33,573 bases of DNA, taken from assembly GCA_900100095.1 (NCBI GenBank), contig FMTN01000031.1:1-33573 (forward strand), written 5' to 3'. A program made the translations under genes and the position numbers. Positions 7,961 through 16,420 of the stretch are shown here, in pieces (the first letter of the stretch is position 1; each line of letters begins with the position of its first letter). The stretch is from Lachnospiraceae bacterium C10 (lineage in GTDB: Bacteria; Bacillota; Clostridia; Lachnospirales; Lachnospiraceae). The notes under the pieces are model-generated. The model made no database searches. It was not told the origin of the DNA and worked only from the letters and a program-made list of their open reading frames with translations.

Positions 7961-9256
7961 TTATGAAACTTTTAAAATAAATTTCTGAAGCTCATGATCT
8001 CCATCCACCTTCTCAATGGACGCTCCAATACCACGAAGCTTTTCCTCGAAATCCTCATATCCTCTCTGGATGAAGTGAATATCATCCACTGCAGTCACAC
8101 CGTCTGCTGCAAGTCCTGCAATAACAAGTGCCGCACCTGCACGAAGATCCGGAGCAGATACACGCGCTCCTGTAAAGTGATCCACACCGTTGATAATCGC
8201 AATATTACTCTCAACCTTCATGGATGCACCCATACGTGCCAGCTCGTCCACATACTTGAAACGATTCTCAAAGATGGACTCTGTCACTGTTGAAGTTCCG
8301 GAAGCCAGTGCTAAAACCACAGCCATCTGAGGCTGCATATCCGTCGGAAATCCAGGATAAGGAAGTGTGGTAACCTGTGTCGGTGTAAGCGCAATGTTCT
8401 TGGCACTGACACGAACCGCATCATCGTATTCCACAATCTCACAACCGGCCTCTAACAGCTTTGCTGTCGTTGCCTCCAGATGCTTTGGAATAACATTCTT
8501 AACCAGAACATCACCATGGGTCGCTGCTGCAGCACACATAAAAGTACCTGCTTCGATCTGATCCGGAATAACAGAGTATACCGTTCCGTGAAGACTCTCA
8601 ACACCCTGCACACGAATCACATCGGTTCCTGCTCCACGGATGTTCGCACCCATGCTGTTCAGGAAGTTCGCCACATCAACCACATGAGGCTCCTTCGCCG
8701 CATTCTCGATGGTGGTCTTACCCTCAGCAAGAGCTGCTGCCATTAAGATATTGATCGTCGCTCCAACGGAAACCTTATCGAGATAGATATGGGTTCCAAC
8801 CAGACGCTCAGCCTGAGCAGAGATCAAACCATATCCGATATCCACACTTGCACCCAGGGCCTTGAATCCCTTGATATGAAGATCGATCGGCCGACTTCCA
8901 ATCGCACATCCACCCGGAAGTGCTACCTCTGCCTTCTTATACTTACCGAGAAGTGCTCCCAGAAGATAATAGGATGCACGAATCTTCTTAATATATTCAT
9001 AATCAACAGACAAAGCCGCAATGGATGAACCGTTGATCTTAACGGTATGCTTATCCAGGTATTCCACCTTGCCACCGATCTCTTCAATCGCTGTAAGCAT
9101 TACCTTAACATCACGGACGTCCGGCAGATTCTCAATTGTAACATCGTCATCTGTCATTGTTGCTGCTGCAAGAAGCGCCAGCGCTGCATTCTTCGCACCG
9201 GAAATATTAACGGTTCCGGTCAACGGTGTGCCGCCCTTCATTACGTACTGTTCCAT
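7961..9256 (-). CDS. murA: UDP-N-acetylglucosamine 1-carboxyvinyltransferase
   Basis: 431 residues, full length. First committed step of peptidoglycan synthesis: transfers enolpyruvate from PEP to UDP-GlcNAc in the cytoplasm. K22 and N23 lie in SGAKNAALALLAA. The mobile-loop active-site cysteine is C117 in LPGGCAIGSRPIDLH, the residue alkylated by fosfomycin, so the enzyme is expected to be of the fosfomycin-sensitive type. EDFEEKLRGIGA near the C-terminus is also typical. GAGGGAT serves as ribosome site. Monocistronic; its promoter overlaps the end of the upstream ABC transporter gene. Confidence 0.97.
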   Translation of the reverse strand: MEQYVMKGGTPLTGTVNISGAKNAALALLAAATMTDDDVTIENLPDVRDVKVMLTAIEEIGGKVEYLDKHTVKINGSSIAALSVDYEYIKKIRASYYLLGALLGKYKKAEVALPGGCAIGSRPIDLHIKGFKALGASVDIGYGLISAQAERLVGTHIYLDKVSVGATINILMAAALAEGKTTIENAAKEPHVVDVANFLNSMGANIRGAGTDVIRVQGVESLHGTVYSVIPDQIEAGTFMCAAAATHGDVLVKNVIPKHLEATTAKLLEAGCEIVEYDDAVRVSAKNIALTPTQVTTLPYPGFPTDMQPQMAVVLALASGTSTVTESIFENRFKYVDELARMGASMKVESNIAIINGVDHFTGARVSAPDLRAGAALVIAGLAADGVTAVDDIHFIQRGYEDFEEKLRGIGASIEKVDGDHELQKFILKVS

Positions 9257-9378
9257 TCTTTATCCCTCTACTATATATATCTACAGATATCCATAGACTC
9301 TAATCAAAACTAAATTCATGTCCTAATAAATATGATAGTAATGTTACGTTTTCATTTGAACAAAAATATCCTTATATA

Positions 9379-9406
9379 ATTTTATATAGGTTTTTTGTTT
9401 TGTCAA
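9379..9406 (-). promoter_or_regulatory. Sigma-A promoter of murA
   Basis: Minus strand TTGACA (9406-9401), a 16-base spacer, TAAAAT (9384-9379). The -35 hexamer overlaps the stop codon of the preceding ABC transporter gene. No terminator is seen between that gene and murA, so some read-through is likely. The leader is about 120 bases. Confidence 0.75.
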
Positions 9407-11160
9407 CCCTGAATAGTAGAGAATTGGCTATGATATAGCCTTGCATAGTATCCGTTTTTCTTCAGGAGCTGCTGATGGGTTCCCTGCTCGAGGACCCGTC
9501 CCTTCTCCATGTACAGAATGAAATCCGCATCTCGGATCGTCTGAAGGCGATGGGCTACAATAAATGTGGTACGCCCCTTCATCATTTTATGGAAGGCATC
9601 CTGTATCTTGATCTCCGTTCTGGTATCAATGGAAGAGGTGGCCTCATCGAGGATCAAAAGATCCGGAAGTGCCAGCATCAGCCTTGCAATGCAAAGCAGC
9701 TGCTTTTGTCCCTGGGAAAGGCTTCCACCCTCCGGAGCAAGCACCGTATCATATCCCTTCGGAAGTCTTCTTATAAAACTGTGAGCGTGTGCCGCTTTGG
9801 CAGCTGCCACCATCTCTTCCTCCGTCGCATCCGGCTTACCGAGCATCAGATTCTCCCGGATGGTCGCATGGAATAAAAAAGTCTCCTGCAGTACCATTCC
9901 GTAACTGCTTCTAAGGGACGCCCTTAGCAGACGTCGGATATCTGTTCCATCTACGGATACCTCCCCCCGATCCACATCGTAAAAGCGCATCAGTAGATTG
10001 ATAATGGTACTTTTTCCTGCACCTGTCGGACCTACAATTGCAACGGTCTCTCCCGGTTTCGCCGTGAAGGATAAATCCTTGATCAGTTCTGTCTTCGGAT
10101 CATATGAAAAATCCACATGCCGCATTGCAACGCATCCCTCCAGGTTCTGAGGCAGCATCTCTTCTCCGTTCTCCACCGCTTTGGAATCCATCATGGCAAA
10201 AAGACGCTGGGCGCAGGCCAGTGCATTCTGCATCTCTGTCACAACGCCGGTGATCTCATTAAACGGTCGGGCATACTCTCTGGCATATCCAAGAAAACTG
10301 GACAACTCTCCTACTGTAATATGCCCTGCAATGACCACCAGTGCCCCGGCCACGCCAACAGCTGCATAGATCAGCGCGTTGACAAACCGGGTGGACGGGT
10401 TCGTAAGAGAAGAATAGAAGGTCGCTTTCATGGCCGACTCCGTCAGCTTCTGATTTTTTTCACGAAACTCCTCTCTCGTCTGCTCTCCGTATCCCAACTG
10501 GTTCACCAGATCAAACAGGGTGATTCTCTCCTGCAGAAATTCCGTCAGCTCTCCTCTGTCCTTCGACTGTGACATAAACATCCGGTAACTTCGTCCTGCG
10601 ATAAATTTCGCCACCTTAAGTGACAGGGGCGTCAGAACAATGACCACCAGCGCAATGCTCATTCGGATCCGAAGCATAAAAGCAATGGTTCCCAATATTG
10701 TCATAACACCGGTAAAAAGCTGGGTGAACCCAAGCAGCAATCCATCCGAAAAACTGTCCGCATCGGTCACGATCCGGCTGACAATATCACCATGGCTCTC
10801 CCGGTCAATGGTGGCAACCGGCCAGACCAGAAGCTTCTCAAAGGCTTTCTGCCGGATATTTTTTGTCACGGAATAGGTAATGTAATTATTCACCCGGTTC
10901 ATAATCAGCTGAAAAAGAAAGGTTCCTGCCGCTACAACCACAATCTGCTTTAACACCAGATACAGTCCGGGGAAATCCACCTTCCCTGCTCCCAGCATAT
11001 GGTCGATTGCCTTTCCGCTAAGAATCGGAATCAAGAGCGTTGTAACCACAGTACCCAGAGCACAAAGAACGGACAGCAGAATATAACCGGTATAGGGTCT
11101 TAACAGGCGCAGTACCCGGATGATTGTTTCCTTTTGCTGATTCCTATTTTTATGACGCAT
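9403..11160 (-). CDS. ABC exporter half-transporter with the canonical ATPase site (heterodimer subunit)
   Basis: 585 residues from the ATG at 11160, which has AGGAGG six bases upstream. A longer in-frame reading to 11304 overlaps the upstream gene by 155 bases and looks spurious. N-terminal exporter membrane domain with about six helices (residues 15-310), then the ATP-binding domain: Walker A GPTGAGKST with K383, signature LSQGQKQ, Walker B LLILDEATSSID with catalytic E506, and H-loop histidine in VAHRLQTI. Start and upstream stop overlap by 11 bases, so it is co-translated with its partner. Substrate unknown; homologous pairs (BmrC/BmrD, TM287/TM288) export drugs or lipid-like compounds. 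Confidence 0.93.
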   Translation of the reverse strand: MRHKNRNQQKETIIRVLRLLRPYTGYILLSVLCALGTVVTTLLIPILSGKAIDHMLGAGKVDFPGLYLVLKQIVVVAAGTFLFQLIMNRVNNYITYSVTKNIRQKAFEKLLVWPVATIDRESHGDIVSRIVTDADSFSDGLLLGFTQLFTGVMTILGTIAFMLRIRMSIALVVIVLTPLSLKVAKFIAGRSYRMFMSQSKDRGELTEFLQERITLFDLVNQLGYGEQTREEFREKNQKLTESAMKATFYSSLTNPSTRFVNALIYAAVGVAGALVVIAGHITVGELSSFLGYAREYARPFNEITGVVTEMQNALACAQRLFAMMDSKAVENGEEMLPQNLEGCVAMRHVDFSYDPKTELIKDLSFTAKPGETVAIVGPTGAGKSTIINLLMRFYDVDRGEVSVDGTDIRRLLRASLRSSYGMVLQETFLFHATIRENLMLGKPDATEEEMVAAAKAAHAHSFIRRLPKGYDTVLAPEGGSLSQGQKQLLCIARLMLALPDLLILDEATSSIDTRTEIKIQDAFHKMMKGRTTFIVAHRLQTIRDADFILYMEKGRVLEQGTHQQLLKKNGYYARLYHSQFSTIQG

Positions 11161-12883
11161 CCACTGCCTCCTCTCCAAACTGTGTCCGATAGATTTCCCT
11201 ATAAATCTCACAGGTTTCAAGCAGCTGATGGTTGTCCCCAAAGCCTGCCACCTCTCCGTCTTCCAGCACCAGAATACGGTCGGCGCACAGAACCGATGAG
11301 GCACGCTGTGAGATCATCACGATGGTAGGCTTCCATGGAAGCGAGGTCAATGTCTGCCGCAGCCTGTTCTCTGTCAAAAGATCCAGAGCCGATGCACTAT
11401 CATCCAGAATCAAAAGTTTCGGCTTTTTGATAAGGGCTCTTGCAATCGTAAGCCGCTGCTTCTGTCCTCCGGAATAGTTCGATCCGTTTTTCAGAACCGG
11501 TTCGTCCAACTGCTGCTTTTTGCCCTGTACAATTTCTTTCGCCTGCGCCCAGTCAAGCGCCTGCCACATTTCTTCCTCTGTTGCATCCGGCTTCGCCGAA
11601 AGGAGATTATAGCGAATAGTTCCTGCCAACAGGTTAGCCTTTTGCGGCACATATCCAATCTGCTCCACCAGCTCTTCATCCGAATAGCCGGCCACATCCC
11701 GTCCCCACAACAGAAGTTGTCCACCGCTGCGGTCATAGGCATGGCGAAGCAGACCTACCAGTGTACTTTTACCGCTTCCGGTTCCTCCTATAATGCCAAG
11801 CATCTCTCCTTCTCGAAGCGTGAAGCTGACATCGGTCAAGGCCTCTTCTCTGCCTCCTTTATAGGAAAAGGATACCCCCTTCGCTTCCAGTGCACAGGAT
11901 GTATCTCCCACCACATCATTTCCGGTATGGCACCTTTCATCGCCTTTAACTCCCAGAATCTCTTCCAGTCGTCCCGCCGATGCCATGGCTCTTGTCAGAA
12001 GAAGGATTAGATTCGCCAGTTTGATGAGCTCCACCAGAATCTGCGACATGTAATTTACCAGGGCAACCGCCTCACCTTGCGTCAGTCTTCCGGTATCGAT
12101 GGCTCCTCCACAAATCCAGAGCACCCCTGCAATTCCAAGGTTTATGACTGCATAGGTCACCGGGTTTAGAAGAGCCTGAATCCTGCCCGCCGACAACTGA
12201 CGCTGCATCAGTTCCTCTGTATCTTTTGCAAATCCCTCTCTCTGCTTTTTCTCCACACAGAACGCACGGATGACTCTCACGCCCTCCAGATTCTCAGAGA
12301 CACGAAGCAGAACATGTTCCAGCTGCGTCTGAATCTGGCGGAAACGGGGAAGGGTTGTCCTCATCACCAGATACACCACAAGTCCCAGCAACGGAATCAC
12401 CACAGCAAAAACCATTGCCGCAGGAAAATCCACCAGTGCTGCCATCAACATGGCTCCGAATACGATAAAGGGTGAACGCAAAAACAGACGTAGGAACATA
12501 TTCATTCCATTCTGCACCTGGTTCACATCGTTGGTGATTCTTGTCACAAGTGTCGCCGTTCCCGTATCTTCCAGTGTTCCTTTCGAAAAGGTTCCGATAT
12601 GGAAAAAGACATCTTCCCGCATCCTGCCCGCTGCATAAATGGCCGCTCTCGCTGAAAAATACTGTGCTGTAATTGCCACTACAAGACCGATAACCGCCAA
12701 AAGTATCAGCACAGCACACATTTGCGCTATATAGACCCGATTTCTGCCGGCAATTCCCACATCAATGATACGTGCCATAACAAGCGGCACGAACAACTCA
12801 AAGATTGCTTCGAGCATTTTGAAAAGCGGTGCGAGAATCGCCTCTTTTTTATAATCCTTCAAATACTTTGCTGCAAACTTCAT
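11150..12883 (-). CDS. ABC exporter half-transporter with a degenerate ATPase site (heterodimer subunit)
   Basis: 577 residues. Membrane domain (about 15-300), then ATP-binding domain: Walker A GGTGSGKST with K372, signature YSGGQKQ, Walker B LLILDDSASALD where the catalytic glutamate is D495, and Q526 in MISQRAS where the H-loop histidine should be. Loss of both residues marks the non-catalytic site of a heterodimeric exporter, as in TM287. The canonical partner follows in the same operon. The ribosome site is weak (GGAAAAG). A TATAAT (12912-12907 on the minus strand) directly after the preceding terminator is the likely -10. Confidence 0.93.
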   Translation of the reverse strand: MKFAAKYLKDYKKEAILAPLFKMLEAIFELFVPLVMARIIDVGIAGRNRVYIAQMCAVLILLAVIGLVVAITAQYFSARAAIYAAGRMREDVFFHIGTFSKGTLEDTGTATLVTRITNDVNQVQNGMNMFLRLFLRSPFIVFGAMLMAALVDFPAAMVFAVVIPLLGLVVYLVMRTTLPRFRQIQTQLEHVLLRVSENLEGVRVIRAFCVEKKQREGFAKDTEELMQRQLSAGRIQALLNPVTYAVINLGIAGVLWICGGAIDTGRLTQGEAVALVNYMSQILVELIKLANLILLLTRAMASAGRLEEILGVKGDERCHTGNDVVGDTSCALEAKGVSFSYKGGREEALTDVSFTLREGEMLGIIGGTGSGKSTLVGLLRHAYDRSGGQLLLWGRDVAGYSDEELVEQIGYVPQKANLLAGTIRYNLLSAKPDATEEEMWQALDWAQAKEIVQGKKQQLDEPVLKNGSNYSGGQKQRLTIARALIKKPKLLILDDSASALDLLTENRLRQTLTSLPWKPTIVMISQRASSVLCADRILVLEDGEVAGFGDNHQLLETCEIYREIYRTQFGEEAVDAS

Positions 12884-12913
12884 TTCTTATCTTTTCCTTA
12901 TTCTTCATTATAC

Positions 12914-12946
12914 AAAAAAAGAGTCAGCAGATTTCTCTACCGACCC
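12914..12946 (-). terminator. Intrinsic terminator of the PrsA-like gene
   Basis: Minus strand GGGTCGGTAGA, loop GAAA, TCTGCTGACTC with some wobble pairs, then seven T. It separates the foldase gene from the ABC operon. Confidence 0.85.
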
Positions 12947-12966
12947 TTCTGTTCTGAACAGCCCTG

Positions 12967-14013
12967 TTACTTCTTATCCGCTCCCGCATTTTCCTTTGCT
13001 GCAAAACGATCCTTGAAGTTTACCTGCTTCCAAAGTTTCCGATCAACCTTCCAGGTCAGCTTTTTCTTCCAACCGTCTACCACCTTACGGTAAGCATCTT
13101 CCTGCTTCTGATCTTTGATTTCTTTCTCTTTGTTCTTGGTTGCCTTCGCATCGTGCACGGCGTCCATACGAACAACGTAATATCCGTCACCCTTCACTTC
13201 AATGACTTTGGAAATCTGTCCGTCGGAAAGATCCTGCGCAGCCTTTACAACATCAGCCGGCAGGCTCTGGGATTCGGAGGCATCGGCAGATGCTGTAAAG
13301 CTCTCTGTCTGCAGTGAGCCCTTCTCCTCTTTTACTGCCTTCTCAAAGTCGGAAGCCGCTGCCACATTGTCTGCCGCCTTCTTCTGTGCCTTTTTCTCTG
13401 TATCTGTCAGCTCACTCTGCTGACCGGTCTTCTCATCGGTCTTAGGTGCTGTCGAGAACTTGACATAAGAGACTGTAGACTGGGCTGTCTCCTCCTCTGT
13501 CACTTCCACCTTGGCCGCTGCCTTAATCTTATTCTTGACTCTTGTCAGATAGGTCTCGTATGCAAGCATGGTCTTTACATATTCTTCTGTTGCACCCATC
13601 TGCTCCTTGGCCTGCTTGCTGTTGTCCGCAAGGAACTTCTTAGCTGCCTCATCAATCTTTTTCTGATCGGCATCCGTAAGTGTCACCTGGTATTCCTTGG
13701 CATGTTTCTTACACAGATACTGCTCTTCCATTGATTCAAGAACCTGCGCCTTGGTGGAATCCTCGTAGGTCTTACCGTCATTGCCCTTCTGACTCCAGTA
13801 ATCCTGAGAAGTTCCATAATATCCTGCAAACATCAAATCATACATTGCCTGATTGTAATGTGCTACAAAATTTCCATATCCGTAGGAAATGGAATCCTTT
13901 CCGTTATCAATACGAACCAGTTCATCTCCTGCCTTGGCAGAACAACCGGAAAGTAGGATGGATCCTGTCAGACATAAGGACAGCCCCATAGCGATTGCTT
14001 TCATATTCTTCAT
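12967..14013 (-). CDS. prsA: PrsA/SurA-like peptidyl-prolyl isomerase lipoprotein
   Basis: 348 residues. The signal peptide ends in a lipobox LLSGC with the lipidated cysteine at 24, so the protein is anchored on the outer face of the membrane. A SurA_N-like helical part (about 60-175) is followed by a divergent parvulin-like region (about 175-295, with VSYVKFSTAPK and SKVIEVKGDGYYVVRMD), interrupted by a charged stretch. C-terminus is lysine rich. PrsA proteins fold exported proteins after Sec translocation. The usual parvulin active-site residues are not obvious, so isomerase activity is uncertain. Own promoter and terminator. The ribosome site is AGGAGG, and its leader has a GGTCC/GGACC hairpin. 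Confidence 0.85.
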   Translation of the reverse strand: MKNMKAIAMGLSLCLTGSILLSGCSAKAGDELVRIDNGKDSISYGYGNFVAHYNQAMYDLMFAGYYGTSQDYWSQKGNDGKTYEDSTKAQVLESMEEQYLCKKHAKEYQVTLTDADQKKIDEAAKKFLADNSKQAKEQMGATEEYVKTMLAYETYLTRVKNKIKAAAKVEVTEEETAQSTVSYVKFSTAPKTDEKTGQQSELTDTEKKAQKKAADNVAAASDFEKAVKEEKGSLQTESFTASADASESQSLPADVVKAAQDLSDGQISKVIEVKGDGYYVVRMDAVHDAKATKNKEKEIKDQKQEDAYRKVVDGWKKKLTWKVDRKLWKQVNFKDRFAAKENAGADKK

Positions 14014-14083
14014 TGCGTATTGCCTCCTGTATGTTAATTTATTTACGAACGGTCCCTCCGGACCAAATACGCACTACTTTGCC

Positions 14084-14112
14084 ATTATAGCTATTTTGAA
14101 AAAACGGGGCAA
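14084..14112 (-). promoter_or_regulatory. Sigma-A promoter of the PrsA-like gene
   Basis: Minus strand TTGCCC (14112-14107), a 17-base spacer, TATAAT (14089-14084). Confidence 0.75.
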
Positions 14113-14128
14113 GTCCCCAGGCCTTCAC

Positions 14129-14166
14129 AAAAAAACAGGCGTGTGAAACCAACCGTTTCACACGCC
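14129..14166 (-). terminator. Intrinsic terminator of the flagellar rod genes
   Basis: Minus strand GGCGTGTGAAAC (14166-14155), loop GGTTG, GTTTCACACGCC (14149-14138), then T, G and seven T. Perfect 12-bp stem. Confidence 0.95.
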
Positions 14167-14187
14167 CTTCTTAACTTCTTAACATCT

Positions 14188-14589
14188 TTATGATGGTTTC
14201 GCTTCATCCGAATCCTTGATTCCGTAGGTAAGCTTCATATGGTCTACCAGCGTATCGGTGAAGTTGCCTCCGAACTGATCCACAAGCTCCTCCGCCATTT
14301 TTGAAATGGTGCTGTCCATATAGAAATCACTCATCTGTCCGGCTGCCATATCCTTGTTCTCATCCTCTGGATTCATGTCATCCAGTGATTTCTTCAGCTC
14401 CTTTAAAATCTGCTCCACGAAGTAGGTCTCAAAGGACTTGGTCGCTTCCACAAGCTCCTCCTCCGTAGACTGAGAACCTAATGAAGATGCGGTCTTGGAT
14501 AATTTCTCTGCCTGTGCATTCTGATTCGTATTCCGGGTATTTCCCGCACTCATCATACCGCCGGCATATGGATCAATTGAGATTGCCAT
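14188..14589 (-). CDS. flgJ: FlgJ-type rod-binding protein (N-terminal domain only)
   Basis: 133 residues. The core FETYFVEQILKELKKSL and MSDFYMDSTISKMAEEL (about 52-105) matches the rod-binding domain that caps the growing flagellar rod. There is no C-terminal muramidase domain, as in many Gram-positive bacteria, so peptidoglycan cutting must come from another enzyme. GGAGGAG precedes the ATG. It lies 18 bases after flhP in one operon and is last before the terminator. Confidence 0.87.
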   Translation of the reverse strand: MAISIDPYAGGMMSAGNTRNTNQNAQAEKLSKTASSLGSQSTEEELVEATKSFETYFVEQILKELKKSLDDMNPEDENKDMAAGQMSDFYMDSTISKMAEELVDQFGGNFTDTLVDHMKLTYGIKDSDEAKPS

Positions 14590-14607
14590 ATTCTTCTCCT
14601 CCTACGC

Positions 14608-15429
14608 TTATCTTCTCAGACCGTTTGCGGTCTCAAGCATACTATCGGATGTGGTGATGGCTTTTGAATTCAGTTCATACGCTCTCTGACTGATAATCAG
14701 ATTCACCATTTCATCCGCAATATTGACATTGGAGCCTTCGATATATCCCTGCTTGATGGAACTTCTTGTAATATTAAGATTGGTCGTCGCCTCGTTAATG
14801 GCGTTTCCGGAAGCAGCGGTTACACCATAGAGATTTCCTCCCTCTTCCTCAAGTCCATTCGGATTGGAGAACTGGAAAATACCAAGGGTCTGTCCTGACG
14901 GAGAATAGGTTCCGTCTCCGTTCTTGTAGGAAATCGATCCGTCATCACCGAATACAACAGTTTCAGATCCCACACCGTTTGGAAGAGTAATACGATTTCC
15001 CTTAGAATCGAGTACACGATTACCACTGTTCGTTGTCAGAATTCTTGTTCCGTCCGTATCCAAAGACCAGTTGAAATCTCCATCTCTTGTATAATACACA
15101 CGGCCGTCTCCACCCTGTACCGAATAAAAACCGCTACCTGCAATAAAGCATGCACTCGGGTTATTGCTGGCCTGCTGAATACCGGTTGCAAAATTCGTCT
15201 TCGTCGCAGCAACTCTTGTACCGAGTCCCACCTGCGCCTGTGTCGGCTTCGTCTCTCCATTTGCAGAAGTCGTACGCGCCTGAAGATTCTGATATAACAG
15301 AGACTTGAATTCTGTATTCTTGCTCTTATATCCAACGGTATTAACGTTCGCAATATTATTTGAGATTGTATCAACGGATGTCTGCTGGCTCTTCATTCCA
15401 GTTGCAGCCGTCCATAATGATCGCAACAT
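14608..15429 (-). CDS. flhP: Flagellar rod/hook-basal body protein, FlgG family (FlhP-like)
   Basis: 273 residues. N-terminal rod motif LWTAATGMKSQQTSVDTISN with NNIANVNTVGYK (residues 4-35) and C-terminal motif EMVNLIISQRAYELNSKAI (about 240-258), the two coiled-coil ends shared by axial flagellar proteins, with a central FlgG-like beta domain. Secreted by the flagellar type III system and built into the rod. By position after mreB/mbl and a FlgF-like gene it corresponds to B. subtilis FlhP; FlgG is the alternative name. AAGGAGAT is the ribosome site. Confidence 0.92.
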   Translation of the reverse strand: MLRSLWTAATGMKSQQTSVDTISNNIANVNTVGYKSKNTEFKSLLYQNLQARTTSANGETKPTQAQVGLGTRVAATKTNFATGIQQASNNPSACFIAGSGFYSVQGGDGRVYYTRDGDFNWSLDTDGTRILTTNSGNRVLDSKGNRITLPNGVGSETVVFGDDGSISYKNGDGTYSPSGQTLGIFQFSNPNGLEEEGGNLYGVTAASGNAINEATTNLNITRSSIKQGYIEGSNVNIADEMVNLIISQRAYELNSKAITTSDSMLETANGLRR

Positions 15430-15453
15430 ACGCTTATCTCCTTACTGATTCAT

Positions 15454-15498
15454 CCTGTTAAACCTGTTAAACCTGTTAAACCTGTCCAACCTGACCTA
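15454..15498. repeat. Five tandem 9-bp units across the flhO stop codon
   Basis: Three exact units CCTGTTAAA (15454-15480) are followed by two degenerate units, CCTGTCCAA and CCTGACCTA (15481-15498). On the coding strand the exact unit reads CAGGTTTAA: Gln-Val-stop. The degenerate units encode the C-terminal Gly-Gln-Val repeats of FlhO. Two spare stop-bearing units follow the real stop at 15478-15476. Confidence 0.9.
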
Positions 15499-16279
15499 CT
15501 GCCATCTCTAATGTCTCATCCTCGGCATGTATCATTCTCTGTCCGGCATCATAGGCTCTCTGAATGGTAATCATCGATACCATTTCATCTACAATATTAA
15601 CATTGGACTGTTCCAATGCTCCCTGCTCAATCTGGAATCTTGCAGACGGTTGCATTCTGCCGCCATTCACCAGGTCATAGAGATTCTCTCCGTATTTCGC
15701 CAGGTAATCGGTATTATTCACATTCACAACACCAATCTGTCCTACCGCCACACCATTCTGGAATACGAATCCCTGCGGATCAACACTGTATTTCTGTAAC
15801 GGATCCACTCTGACATAGCTGTTCTCTCCAATGGTTCCGTTAACAGCACCATTCCGATTCAAAAGGAAATCGCCGTTACTGGTACGGAAATAACCCTCAT
15901 TGTCTACCGTGAATTCACCGTCTCTTGTGTATTTCACAGATGTATTTCCCTGCTTATCCGTATATGCAATTGCAAAATATCCATCGCCGCCGATAGCCAG
16001 ATCCGATGGCTTATCTGTGATCTTAAAACTTCCCTGGCTATAATCGGTATAGGTCTCGCCGATACGATCTCCCAACTGGATCTGTCCCAGGCCTCTTGCC
16101 ATTCCGTGATCCCCGGAGTCCTTGATACGGATTGCAAGTGTTCTTGCGAATGCCGCGTTCGTCGTACCTTCCTTCTTATATCCGGTTGTTGTAGAGTTCG
16201 CAAGATTGTTGGATAACACATCCAGCCTTCTCTGCTCCTCCATCATTCCTGTATATGCGGTATATAAGCCTTTTACCAT
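15476..16279 (-). CDS. flhO: Flagellar rod protein, FlgF/FlgG family (FlhO-like)
   Basis: 267 residues. N-terminal rod motif YTAYTGMMEEQRRLDVLSNN with LANSTTTGYKKEG (6-40) and C-terminal EMVSMITIQRAYDAGQRMI (about 235-253). The central region, AIGGDGYFAIAY...YTRDGEFTVDNEGY, is typical of the FlgF/FlgG group. Exported axial component of the flagellar rod. It follows mreB directly, as in B. subtilis mbl-flhO-flhP. AGGAGAAAAG precedes the ATG. A short tandem repeat spans its stop codon. Confidence 0.92.
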   Translation of the reverse strand: MVKGLYTAYTGMMEEQRRLDVLSNNLANSTTTGYKKEGTTNAAFARTLAIRIKDSGDHGMARGLGQIQLGDRIGETYTDYSQGSFKITDKPSDLAIGGDGYFAIAYTDKQGNTSVKYTRDGEFTVDNEGYFRTSNGDFLLNRNGAVNGTIGENSYVRVDPLQKYSVDPQGFVFQNGVAVGQIGVVNVNNTDYLAKYGENLYDLVNGGRMQPSARFQIEQGALEQSNVNIVDEMVSMITIQRAYDAGQRMIHAEDETLEMAVGQVGQV

Positions 16280-16333
16280 TTCTTTTCTCCTGATCTTGTC
16301 TCAGAAGGGTAATCTACCCTGTTTACGTAATCT

Positions 16334-16361
16334 ATTTCGGATAGTTTCACTGTAATCTTTA
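16334..16361 (-). promoter_or_regulatory. Candidate sigma-D (sigma-28) flagellar promoter
   Basis: Minus strand TAAA (16361-16358), a 16-base spacer, TCCGAAAT. The sigma-28 consensus is TAAA, 15 bases, GCCGATAA. The match is partial (CCGA core kept) and the spacing is one base long. It lies between the mreB terminator and flhO, where a flagellar promoter is needed. Confidence 0.45.
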
Positions 16362-16373
16362 GTATCCTCTGCG

Positions 16374-16403
16374 AAAAAAAGCGGAAGCTTCTGCCTCCGC
16401 TTT
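16374..16403 (-). terminator. Intrinsic terminator of mreB
   Basis: Minus strand AAAGCGGAGGC (16403-16393), loop AGAA, GCTTCCGCTTT (16388-16378), one wobble pair, then a long T-run. Confidence 0.92.
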
Positions 16404-16420
16404 CATCTTATCAAACCTTA

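Noticed and set aside
11161-11304. N-terminal extension of the downstream ABC transporter gene
   Set aside because: It overlaps the partner gene out of frame; ATG at 11160 has an ideal AGGAGG and a family-typical start.
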